Assembly (NCBI GenBank): GCA_003452915.1
Contig: DMMZ01000009.1
Coordinates: 3,724 to 9,179 of the forward strand
Reading direction: 5' to 3'
From: Clostridiales bacterium
GTDB taxonomy: Bacteria > Bacillota > Clostridia > Oscillospirales > CAG-382
DNA: 5,456 nucleotides
Part shown: in pieces, positions 1-5,454 of the stretch
Layout of the letters: the number at the start of each line of letters is the position of its first letter
Position numbering within the stretch: position 1 is the stretch's first letter
Notes under the pieces: model-generated
The model's database searches: none
What the model was told of the DNA's origin: nothing
The model's input: the letters and a program-made list of their open reading frames with translations, nothing else
Position numbers and translations under genes: made by a program

Positions 1-750
1 TGACGCAACAATCTGCTGCTTATCCTTTATTTTCTGTAATGACCGTATGCGATCGCGATATCTTGCCGCTCGTTCAAAAAGCATCTGCTCGGATGCTTCT
101 TCCATTTTTTCTTCAAGTTTCTTTATCAAAGCTCCGTAATCACCGCGAAGATAATGTAAGGCTTCCTCATTGAGCTCATTATATTCTGCTTCTGTAATAT
201 TTCCTTCAACACAGGGACCGATACATTGCTTAATATGATAATTTAGGCAAGGACGACCTTTTCCGATTTCTTTTGGAAACTCACGTTTACAGTTTGGCAA
301 AAGGAAGGTTTTTTGCACAGTTTCTATTATATTTCTAGCTACTCCGACAGAAGAAAATGGTCCGAAATATCTATCCTTTGTATTTGTACGTCTGTGACAA
401 TAATCAATTTTCGGATAAGGCTCAGAGGTAACTACTATATACGGATAAGCCAGGCTGTCCTTTAGTTTTATATTATATCGGGGCATATGCTGCTTGATAA
501 ACTGGTTTTCCAAAATCAGAGCCTCTAGCTCTGTTTTTGTATGATAAATTTCAAAATCATAAACGGAGTTAACCATTTTAAGCGTTTTGCCGAAATGATT
601 CTGATATTGTGCAAAATAGCTGGTAACCCTGTTTTTTAACGCTTTTGATTTGCCGACATAAATTATCTTGCCGACACGATTTTTCATTATATAAACTCCC
701 GGTGTTGCCGGAAGTAATTTTGCTTTTTCGAATAATTCTTCTTTAGTCAT
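1..750 (-). CDS. uvrC: UvrABC system protein C, N-terminal 250 residues (gene runs off the left end)
   Basis: UvrC is the nuclease subunit of cytoplasmic nucleotide excision repair. It is recruited by UvrB at DNA lesions and cuts on both sides of the damage. The frame is open from ATG at 750 to base 1 with no stop, so only the first 250 of roughly 600 residues are here. Residues 12-46 form the GIY-YIG nuclease domain: GVY at 18-20, YVG at 31-33, Arg41 and the metal-binding Glu81 in ILEN, followed by PRYNIKLKD at 90-98. Cysteines 154, 168, 175 and 179 match in position the four that bind an iron-sulfur cluster in E. coli UvrC. A UVR (UvrB-interacting) motif lies at about 206-241, around FERAARYRDRI. 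The C-terminal RNase H-like nuclease and HhH domains would lie outside. The start is supported by AAGGGTGAT 6 nt upstream. Identity is secure; the GIY-YIG plus UVR combination excludes other GIY-YIG proteins. Confidence 0.96.
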   Translation of the reverse strand, partial: MTKEELFEKAKLLPATPGVYIMKNRVGKIIYVGKSKALKNRVTSYFAQYQNHFGKTLKMVNSVYDFEIYHTKTELEALILENQFIKQHMPRYNIKLKDSLAYPYIVVTSEPYPKIDYCHRRTNTKDRYFGPFSSVGVARNIIETVQKTFLLPNCKREFPKEIGKGRPCLNYHIKQCIGPCVEGNITEAEYNELNEEALHYLRGDYGALIKKLEEKMEEASEQMLFERAARYRDRIRSLQKIKDKQQIVAS

Positions 751-756
751 AAGAAA

Positions 757-765
757 TCACCCTTG
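757..765 (-). promoter_or_regulatory. Ribosome binding site of uvrC
   Basis: The minus strand reads AAGGGTGAT, then TTCTT, then ATG, a good match to the AAGGAGGTGAT Shine-Dalgarno consensus that fixes the uvrC start at 750. The CCCAAGG that overlaps this site is exactly complementary over 7 nt to CCTTGGG in the 5' arm of the terminator upstream. The site could therefore in principle be masked by an alternative fold. Confidence 0.75.
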
Positions 766-774
766 GGTATTTAC

Positions 775-816
775 AAAAAATCGCCCTGAACTCATAATAT
801 ACGATGAGCCCAAGGC
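775..816 (-). terminator. Strong intrinsic terminator between ptsH and uvrC
   Basis: Read on the minus strand, GCCTTGGGCTCAT (816-804) pairs with ATGAGTTCAGGGC (795-783). The stem is 13 bp without a bulge, three of the pairs being G:U, and encloses the 8-nt loop CGTATATT. GA and a run of six T (780-775) follow. This is a textbook rho-independent terminator for the ptsH transcript. It ends about 25 nt before the uvrC start codon, which leaves no room for a promoter between the two. uvrC must therefore be read from a promoter upstream of or overlapping the hairpin, or by read-through. Confidence 0.85.
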
Positions 817-843
817 TTAATTTCTTTGATAACAATCAGATAG

Positions 844-869
844 CTGTGTTCCATTTGACAAGAACACAG
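844..869. repeat. Perfect 8-bp inverted repeat in the ptsH-uvrC gap
   Basis: CTGTGTTC at 844-851 and GAACACAG at 862-869 form an exact inverted repeat with a 10-bp centre. No T-run follows on the minus strand, so it is not a second terminator. It could be a dimeric regulator's operator for uvrC, an RNA hairpin stabilising the 3' end of the ptsH mRNA, or chance. A -35-like TTGTCA (861-856, minus) lies in its centre, but I see no acceptable -10 at the right spacing. The repeat is certain; its role is not. Confidence 0.5.
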
Positions 870-892
870 ACGAAAAGACATAGATTGATTTT

Positions 893-1156
893 TTAGTCGT
901 TAAATCCCTTTACAACAAGATCGACTAACGCATCAACTGCCTCCTGTTCGTCGACTCCATCTGCAAGAATAGAAATAATATCACCCTTAGCAATTCCGAG
1001 TGAAAGTACGCCAAGCAAGCTCTTTGCATTAGCGCGTCTATCGCTGTTCTCTATCCAAATTGAGCTCTTGAAACAATTAGCTTTTTGTATAAAATAGGTA
1101 GCCGGTCTTGCGTGCAATCCGACTGTGTTTTGTATTGTTACATTCTTTGTTAGCAT
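893..1156 (-). CDS. ptsH: HPr, phosphocarrier protein of the sugar phosphotransferase system
   Basis: HPr is a small cytoplasmic protein that takes phosphate from enzyme I on His15 and passes it to the sugar-specific EIIA domains. In Gram-positives it is also phosphorylated on Ser46 by HPr kinase, to act with CcpA in carbon catabolite control. The 87-residue length is normal for the family. The active site NTVGLHARPA puts His at 15 and Arg at 17. The regulatory site NAKSLLGVLSLG puts Ser at 46. Having His15 separates it from Crh, the regulatory paralogue that lacks it. The ATG at 1156 follows GGGGG (10-nt spacer) and a sigma-A promoter; a terminator lies downstream, so it can be a one-gene transcript. 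Genes for enzyme I or HPr kinase are not in the window. Trp34 and Cys28 are unusual but outside the known phosphorylation sites. Confidence 0.96.
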   Translation of the reverse strand: MLTKNVTIQNTVGLHARPATYFIQKANCFKSSIWIENSDRRANAKSLLGVLSLGIAKGDIISILADGVDEQEAVDALVDLVVKGFND

Positions 1157-1187
1157 AGATTATATACCCCCAATGATATTAATATAG

Positions 1188-1216
1188 ATTATATCAAAAT
1201 ATTACACTTAAATCAA
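1188..1216 (-). promoter_or_regulatory. Sigma-A-type promoter of ptsH
   Basis: On the minus strand TTGATT (1216-1211) and TATAAT (1193-1188) are separated by exactly 17 nt, a near-consensus housekeeping promoter. Transcription would start near 1181, giving a leader of about 25 nt with GGGGG as the ribosome binding site (1167-1171). This suggests ptsH is transcribed independently of the envelope genes upstream. Those genes may also read through, because no terminator is visible between 1281 and the promoter. No clear catabolite-responsive element was found around it. Confidence 0.85.
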
Positions 1217-1281
1217 TAGACAACAGATGTATGTTTAAACGAAAATATCGAAGTTACTTGATTTTTTTCTGTACAATTATA

Positions 1282-1752
1282 CTAATCAACCGACAAAATA
1301 GTTATTTCAAATACAGCAGTTGATGTAAAAATACTATATGTTTTACCGGGAGCAATTAGAATATTACCATTTAAAAATACTCCGGTATCACTCTTAAAAC
1401 CTCCTGCAATCGCTTTTACAGTTACATCAAACAATCCGTCCTTCTCGATTAGCATTTCTTTTCCATCAATAGTATATTCAATAACTTTACTTCTTTCTGA
1501 ATTAACTTTAATTATTCGCCCCATAGAGGCACCGCTATCTTTTTCCGATATAACCGTGTCTAATGTTAAATAAGAAAGACGAATGCTGTCAACCTGTTTA
1601 ATCCCAAATGTATAGACTATCTCATTGCTCTTGACAGGATTTAAAAGTTCTTCTATATTATTTCTAAAAAGCACCCCAGCTATAAGTGCTATAAGTAATA
1701 CAATTATTATTATATCTAGTATATTAAAGCGAATTCTTTTTTCTGCTATCAT
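1282..1752 (-). CDS. DUF4330-type single-pass membrane protein, second paralogue
   Basis: This 156-residue protein has a short basic N-terminus, one transmembrane segment at about 11-29 (ILDIIIIVLLIALIAGVLF) and about 125 residues predicted outside the membrane. It resembles the DUF4330 family, whose biochemical role is unknown. It is a paralogue of the product of 1843-2331: the N-terminal halves align without a gap, with DIIII at 13-17 and SMGRI at 75-79, and both end in beta-strand-like segments. I place the start at ATG 1752 because GGAGG sits 5 nt before it. A GTG at 1764 would add four residues but overlaps that ribosome binding site. The start overlaps the TGA of a 30-codon frame in an ATGA arrangement. 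Position after an O-antigen-ligase-like gene suggests, by inference only, a partner role in surface polysaccharide assembly or export. Confidence 0.8.
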   Translation of the reverse strand: MIAEKRIRFNILDIIIIVLLIALIAGVLFRNNIEELLNPVKSNEIVYTFGIKQVDSIRLSYLTLDTVISEKDSGASMGRIIKVNSERSKVIEYTIDGKEMLIEKDGLFDVTVKAIAGGFKSDTGVFLNGNILIAPGKTYSIFTSTAVFEITILSVD

Positions 1753-1757
1753 GCTAA
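1749..1757 (+). repeat. 9-bp direct repeat TCATGCTAA, left copy
   Basis: This copy is identical to 1838-1846, at an offset of 89 bp. On the minus strand it reads TTAGCATGA and contains the start codon of the second DUF4330-type gene. In both copies a GTGGA precedes it at a similar distance. It may be a target-site duplication around a small insertion, or two similar ribosome-binding/start contexts. Confidence 0.6.
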
Positions 1758-1841
1758 CCTCCACGCCCTGCCAGGGATAAACAATAATATAAAATTTGTG
1801 AAGGTACGCACTGATGTCCCTTTATTTCTTATATTCTTCAT
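1749..1841 (-). CDS. Possible small protein, 30 residues, between the two DUF4330-type genes
   Basis: ATG at 1841 opens a 30-codon frame starting MKNIRNKGTSVR, with a short hydrophobic stretch FTNFILLFIPG at about 14-24 and the basic end RAWRLA. It lies one base after the stop of the upstream gene. The ribosome-binding-site-like GAGGTGG (1848-1854) is 6 nt before the ATG. Its TGA (1751-1749) overlaps the next ATG as ATGA, the pattern of translational coupling. These signals support translation. Against a real gene: it resembles no family I know, it is very short, and a 9-bp direct repeat spans both its start and its stop, so the frame could be a by-product of an 89-bp insertion. It may act only to couple translation of its neighbours. 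Confidence 0.4.
   Translation of the reverse strand: MKNIRNKGTSVRTFTNFILLFIPGRAWRLA
1758..1764 (-). promoter_or_regulatory. Ribosome binding site of the second DUF4330-type gene
   Basis: The minus strand reads GTGGAGG, then TTAGC, then ATG (1752). The 5-nt spacing decides the start in favour of this ATG over the GTG at 1764, which is itself part of the site. Just upstream lies a GC-rich dyad, CCCTGGCAGGG (minus, about 1776-1766), unusual in this AT-rich region. It could form only a very small hairpin. Confidence 0.7.
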
Positions 1842-1846
1842 GCTAA
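1838..1846 (+). repeat. 9-bp direct repeat TCATGCTAA, right copy
   Basis: This is the partner of the copy at 1749-1757. On the minus strand it holds the end of the first DUF4330-type gene (TAG) and the ATG of the 30-codon frame. Deleting one repeat plus the intervening 80 bp would place the second paralogue's ATG one base after the first paralogue's stop, directly behind the GAGGTGG site. Confidence 0.6.
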
Positions 1847-2331
1847 TCCACCTCTTTTACGCTAACAGCCGTTATAGTTGCAACACCGTAAAAATCGGGA
1901 AGTCTTAACACAATTTGCTCGCCCGCTCTGAGCGGCTGATCACCGATTGAATAAAAACCATTGTCATATATAGCGTTTACATAAATTGTAGCTTTTACTG
2001 TGTTGTATTCGCTTGAGATATGAGAAACATATTCTCCGAGATCAGATGTTTTGTTTAAAGTTTGTATAATTTTATTTTCGTTAAGTGCTGTCGAGATTCT
2101 TCCCATTGATTCGCCGTTATCAGAAAGAAAATCCTCGCCAATTGTTATATTTGATGCAATATTTTTATCAACAAAATCAAAAATTACCTTATATTCTACC
2201 TGGGAAGTAATAACTTCTTTAGGTTTAAATGTATAGAAAAAACCCGCACCCATCGAACCAAAAACAAGAAGAATAATAATTATATCAAAAAGCAAGCCTT
2301 GTACCGGCTTTTTTTCTTTAGATGCCTTCAT
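1843..2331 (-). CDS. DUF4330-type single-pass membrane protein, first paralogue
   Basis: This 162-residue protein begins with a lysine-rich segment (MKASKEKKP), followed by one transmembrane helix at about 13-33 (around FDIIIILLVFGSMGAGFF). About 125 residues then probably lie outside the membrane. The start of this outer part contains VEYKVIFDFVD and NGESMGRI (72-79); the second half has TVKATIYV and a terminal strand VATITAVSV. It is homologous to the product of 1282-1752 and resembles DUF4330, a family of unknown function. The basic end before the helix predicts N-in/C-out topology. ATG 2331 overlaps the 3' end of the ligase-like gene by 14 nt, so translation is probably coupled. GGGAGGG lies 11 nt upstream, rather far, and inside that gene. 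A direct role in polysaccharide chain handling is inference from the neighbourhood. Confidence 0.8.
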   Translation of the reverse strand: MKASKEKKPVQGLLFDIIIILLVFGSMGAGFFYTFKPKEVITSQVEYKVIFDFVDKNIASNITIGEDFLSDNGESMGRISTALNENKIIQTLNKTSDLGEYVSHISSEYNTVKATIYVNAIYDNGFYSIGDQPLRAGEQIVLRLPDFYGVATITAVSVKEVD

Positions 2332-4201
2332 CGCTGGTATTTCCCTCCCTTAAATAAACACTTCTTTCGTGAACATTTTTAATCGCAGATACCATGCCGC
2401 AGACGATCCAAAACAGCATATAAATCCTTAAATATTCCCACATATCATATCCTATTCCAAGTATGAGAAACATAATAATAACTGCGGTAAATGCTGCTGA
2501 AATATAATTAATTTTGATATTGTTACATTTGAAATTGCAATAAAAAACTCTCTGAAGTATAAAAAACACCGCTAAAACAAATACCGCTAAGAAGAATATT
2601 CCTCCCTGCGTCAATAATTTCTCGTATAACCCAAGAGAATTAATATTATTATTTGCGCCTATCCTATTCAAGCCCGAAATCAACATTTGATCGCCCATTC
2701 CGATTCCGGATAATAGGAAGGTGAAAATTAATCTTCCTATATCGTTATTTACTGCATTTACTGAGTTTATGATGTAAATCTTGTTCATAAACGGAATAAA
2801 AGGCAACAGGAAATATACTGCCCAGAAAATGAAAGCAAAAATTGCAAAGATTGTAATTGGCTTTTTGAAAGCAAAAACCGAATATATAAATACAGCTATA
2901 AATGCGCTTGTGAAAATTATACTGTCCTCTTTTATAATTATACATACAACTGTCATTACTATAAGCACAAGAAGTCCGGCTTTTTCACTCCTGCGTTTCC
3001 TTATTTTAAATAATGCTAGGCAGATTGGAATAAGCATTACTAAAAAATATCCAAAGCTGTCTATATTTATAAGCGATGAATCGAGTGAATATAATAAAGA
3101 ATCTAAAAATATATTATCAGAGTCGCTTGTAATATGGTGCAAAATAAACAACAGACAACCTGCAACAGCTCCCAGACATACGCTGTAAAGTGATTTCCTT
3201 ATTAATTGTTCGGATACTATAAGGTTGGATATCAAGAAATAAACGAAAAGATAGCAGACTAAATATAATGCCCGAACCTGCCCTCCGTTGCCGCTAAATA
3301 ACCCTACAGCAATGATATATAACATAAATAGCAAAACAAATATGTCAGCAGTTTTAAACCGCAGATTACGTTTTGCTCTTAGAACTTTCAAAATAAAGCT
3401 GATAGATGATGAAATTAATAAAATAGCTAGTAATTTAACCGATGCTAACGGGTAAAGCAATATTGTAAGCAATAAACCGAACTCGGGTGCAAATAAAACC
3501 GTAGCACATAATACTGTTATTAAAATAGATAATATTATACTTGATAGACTGATGAATATTGTGGAAACCCCAAGGATTGTACCTAATACAAATGCAAAAG
3601 TTCCATAACTTTGCGGTTTTTTTTGCTCCTTAAGATACATTTCGTTTATACCGAGTATATTTATAAAAACAAGGCGAAAAAATCTGCTCACTTTTAATGT
3701 AGTAACTAAGCTTTTACCGGAAAAAAGCATTGGTGTTCCTATAATAATTAAAATTGCTGACCAAATAAGCTCGTTATCATTCGGTATTGTTGTAATATAA
3801 GAAAACTTTTTTGCAAGGTAGATTCCGGTACCATATACACCAATTATACAGAAGAGAATTCCATAAAATCTTATCGCAGCTGATAACAGCATATTAATTA
3901 TTCGGCGATAATATTTTACGATATGGCTTTTTTCTACGCCATTGGAAATAAATACTTTAGCTGGACGTATCAATCGTTTTTCTGTATTTATCTTCGAAAA
4001 TATTCTTCCGATAAAACCATTTTTAAAAAATATATCCGTTTCGTCACTTCCACAAAAAATCAGGTAGAATATACTGCCCGAAAAAAATTTGACAAAGCGG
4101 TCGGAAAACTTATTTAAGCAGGAGAAAATAAGGCTCTCTCTTATAAGCCTTTTAAAGAAGGTGCCCTTAAATTGTTTTGTACTTCTGACCGTATTCCCCA
4201 T
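2318..4201 (-). CDS. O-antigen ligase/polymerase-like polytopic membrane protein
   Basis: This 627-residue protein would join or polymerise lipid-linked glycans on the outer face of the membrane, if it works like Wzy/WaaL-type proteins. Counting from ATG 4201, about 100 residues of basic, partly amphipathic sequence come first, then roughly 13-14 hydrophobic helices between about 105 and 608. Near the C-terminus, GIGMGDQ (500-506), a polar loop with NNNINSLGLYEKL (517-529) and GGIFFLAVFVLAVFF (533-547) match the usual Wzy_C pattern of a GxG loop, a polar loop and a final helix block. The histidine commonly found in the HN part of that loop is Asn here. I chose ATG 4201 because AGGAG is 4 nt upstream. 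ATG 4222 (634 residues) is possible but has only a weak GGAA 2 nt away. It follows trmD closely and overlaps the first DUF4330-type gene. The exact glycan is unknown. Confidence 0.75.
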   Translation of the reverse strand: MGNTVRSTKQFKGTFFKRLIRESLIFSCLNKFSDRFVKFFSGSIFYLIFCGSDETDIFFKNGFIGRIFSKINTEKRLIRPAKVFISNGVEKSHIVKYYRRIINMLLSAAIRFYGILFCIIGVYGTGIYLAKKFSYITTIPNDNELIWSAILIIIGTPMLFSGKSLVTTLKVSRFFRLVFINILGINEMYLKEQKKPQSYGTFAFVLGTILGVSTIFISLSSIILSILITVLCATVLFAPEFGLLLTILLYPLASVKLLAILLISSSISFILKVLRAKRNLRFKTADIFVLLFMLYIIAVGLFSGNGGQVRALYLVCYLFVYFLISNLIVSEQLIRKSLYSVCLGAVAGCLLFILHHITSDSDNIFLDSLLYSLDSSLINIDSFGYFLVMLIPICLALFKIRKRRSEKAGLLVLIVMTVVCIIIKEDSIIFTSAFIAVFIYSVFAFKKPITIFAIFAFIFWAVYFLLPFIPFMNKIYIINSVNAVNNDIGRLIFTFLLSGIGMGDQMLISGLNRIGANNNINSLGLYEKLLTQGGIFFLAVFVLAVFFILQRVFYCNFKCNNIKINYISAAFTAVIIMFLILGIGYDMWEYLRIYMLFWIVCGMVSAIKNVHERSVYLREGNTSDEGI

Positions 4202-4205
4202 AACG

Positions 4206-4210
4206 CTCCT
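4206..4210 (-). promoter_or_regulatory. Ribosome binding site deciding the ligase-like start
   Basis: AGGAG on the minus strand precedes ATG 4201 by CGTT. The spacing is short but the match is better than anything before ATG 4222. The choice changes the protein by only seven residues. Confidence 0.55.
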
Positions 4211-4242
4211 GTCACCAGACATCGTTCCGGTTATAATTTTAA

Positions 4243-4923
4243 TTAATTAAGAAGGTCAGGCCTTTTTTTACGTGTACGCTCTTCCGCTTGGATGCTTTTC
4301 CACTCCACCTGCTTAGCGTGGTGTCCGTTAATCAATACCTCCGGCACTTCTTTGCCCTCGAATACTCGTGGACGTGTGTATTGAGGATGCTCTAAAAGAC
4401 CATCTTGCAGGCTCTCGTTCTCGTAACATTCCGAAGAGGGTAAAACACCCTTGACAAGTCTTGAAACCGCATCCACAACAATTGCCGCAGGCAGCTCTCC
4501 GCCTGTAAGAACATAATCACCGACAGAAATTTCTTCGTCGATTTCAAGCTCAATTATCCGTTCGTCAATTCCCTCGTAATGTCCGCAAAGTAAAATAAGA
4601 TTATCGTATTCGGATAGCTCACGTACTTTTTGTTGATCAAACACTTTTCCCTGCGGCGACATATAGATAACACGGGTTTTTCCTTCCGGCAGTTTTTCTT
4701 TTACCGCACGAATACAGTCAATAACAGGCTGACAAGCCATAATCATCCCGTAACCTCCGCCATAAGGAGTATCGTCAACACGGCGGTGTTTATCCTTGGT
4801 GTAATCTCTTATGTTGGTACAGTTAATTTCTATCAATCCTGCAGAAACGGCTCTGCCCAGAATACTGCTCGCGAATACACCCTCGAGCATATCAGGAAAA
4901 AGTGTTAAAACCTCAAAACGCAA
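4243..4923 (-). CDS. trmD: tRNA (guanine-37-N1)-methyltransferase TrmD
   Basis: TrmD uses S-adenosylmethionine to methylate N1 of G37 next to the anticodon, which prevents +1 frameshifting. It is a cytoplasmic dimer of the SPOUT (trefoil-knot) class. The 226 residues are a little short but within the family range. Visible signatures are MRFEVLTLFPDM at 1-12, DDTPYGGGYGMIM at 50-62, YMSPQGKVF at 87-95, the knot segments LLCGHYEGIDER at 111-122 and SVGDYVLTGGE at 133-143, and DAVSRLVKGVL with Arg155. DGLLEHPQYTRP follows with Asp174, in the position of the catalytic Asp of E. coli TrmD. The start is TTG (4923-4921), supported by GAGG 7 nt upstream and by the canonical N-terminus. It lies 33 nt after rimM, the usual order. 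rplS, normally next, is absent; the ligase-like gene follows without a visible terminator. Confidence 0.97.
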   Translation of the reverse strand: MRFEVLTLFPDMLEGVFASSILGRAVSAGLIEINCTNIRDYTKDKHRRVDDTPYGGGYGMIMACQPVIDCIRAVKEKLPEGKTRVIYMSPQGKVFDQQKVRELSEYDNLILLCGHYEGIDERIIELEIDEEISVGDYVLTGGELPAAIVVDAVSRLVKGVLPSSECYENESLQDGLLEHPQYTRPRVFEGKEVPEVLINGHHAKQVEWKSIQAEERTRKKRPDLLN

Positions 4924-4930
4924 AATTTTT

Positions 4931-4934
4931 CCTC
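4931..4934 (-). promoter_or_regulatory. Ribosome binding site for the TTG start of trmD
   Basis: The minus strand reads AGTGAGG, AAAAATT, then TTG. GAGG at 7-nt spacing, together with the conserved MRFxVLTLFP N-terminus, fixes the rare TTG start. No in-frame ATG or GTG gives a better beginning. Confidence 0.75.
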
Positions 4935-4956
4935 ACTTAACATTTTAAAATAGTTT

Positions 4957-5454
4957 CTATTTAGTCTCAAGTCCCTCGATAAGTTTAACCTTTAATCCTG
5001 TTTCAATATTGATTTCTTTAATAAACTCATCATTATCGGGAACAAGATAATCATTTTTTTCACCTTTAATAAAATAGTAATTACATTTGACTCCCTCGTC
5101 AATACGCTCGAGAATACCTATTTGTTCACCTGTTTCCAAATCGAAAACAGGCAGAGAAATAAGATCGTCGTTATAATAAACGCCTTCATCAAGCTTAACA
5201 TCGTTTCGGTCAAAATAAACCGTTCTGCCGGTGAGCGATCCTGCAATCCCTCTGTCCTCATAACCTTCAAAAAGAATAGCCGGTATTGTCGGACGGTATT
5301 GCTTGACGGTTAAAAACCGTTCTCCGTTCTCATCAAGATAAAAGCGTTTTACACCGATGAGGAAATCCGGGCTGTCGCACCAACAATCGAAGTGCACCTC
5401 GCCTTTTATTCCCCTCGGTGAATTAAGTCTGCCTGCCTGTAAATAACGCTTCAT
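4957..5454 (-). CDS. rimM: Ribosome maturation factor RimM
   Basis: RimM binds ribosomal protein S19 and the head of the 30S subunit and helps its late assembly; it works in the cytoplasm and is not a stable ribosomal component. The 165 residues match the usual 165-175. The N-terminal barrel shows LQAGRLNSPRGIKGEV at 5-20. The C-terminal PRC-barrel begins with GVYYNDDLISLPVF at 91-104, close to the family's YYxxDLIGL, and contains YLVPDNDEFIKEINIE at 136-151, the LVPxxxxFVKEVD-type strand. The gene precedes trmD by 33 nt, the standard order. ATG 5454 is 2 nt from the window edge, so its ribosome binding site cannot be seen. The bases before it (xTG) leave open a start one codon earlier. Confidence 0.95.
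   Translation of the reverse strand: MKRYLQAGRLNSPRGIKGEVHFDCWCDSPDFLIGVKRFYLDENGERFLTVKQYRPTIPAILFEGYEDRGIAGSLTGRTVYFDRNDVKLDEGVYYNDDLISLPVFDLETGEQIGILERIDEGVKCNYYFIKGEKNDYLVPDNDEFIKEINIETGLKVKLIEGLETK

Noticed and set aside
829..861. uvrC promoter built on TTGTCA (861-856)
   Set aside because: At 17-nt spacing the -10 would be TGATTG; the better TGTTAT lies 21 nt away, outside the normal range.
1217..1281. Terminator after the second DUF4330-type gene
   Set aside because: The T-rich stretch here lies on the plus strand, and no GC-bearing hairpin followed by T's is present on the minus strand.
1753..1764. GTG at 1764 as start of the second DUF4330-type gene
   Set aside because: It is part of the GTGGAGG ribosome binding site, which serves the ATG at 1752 with 5-nt spacing.
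2051..2236. Short plus-strand frame, with similar ones at 3923-4117 and 5122-5313
   Set aside because: Each is antisense to a well-supported gene and has no protein-like motif.
2745..2945. 66-codon minus-strand frame in another phase of the ligase-like gene
   Set aside because: The ligase-like frame is intact across it, and the alternative protein has no recognisable features.
2781..3188. 135-codon open frame on the plus strand
   Set aside because: It lies wholly inside the ligase-like gene, antisense to its membrane helices; its composition mirrors that gene, and it has no recognisable domain.
4070..4100. Possible frameshift at the homopolymer near the start of the ligase-like gene
   Set aside because: The frame is continuous through the run, and the residues on both sides fit one protein.
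4630..4908. 92-codon open frame on the plus strand
   Set aside because: It is antisense to the conserved N-terminal half of trmD and shows no family resemblance.
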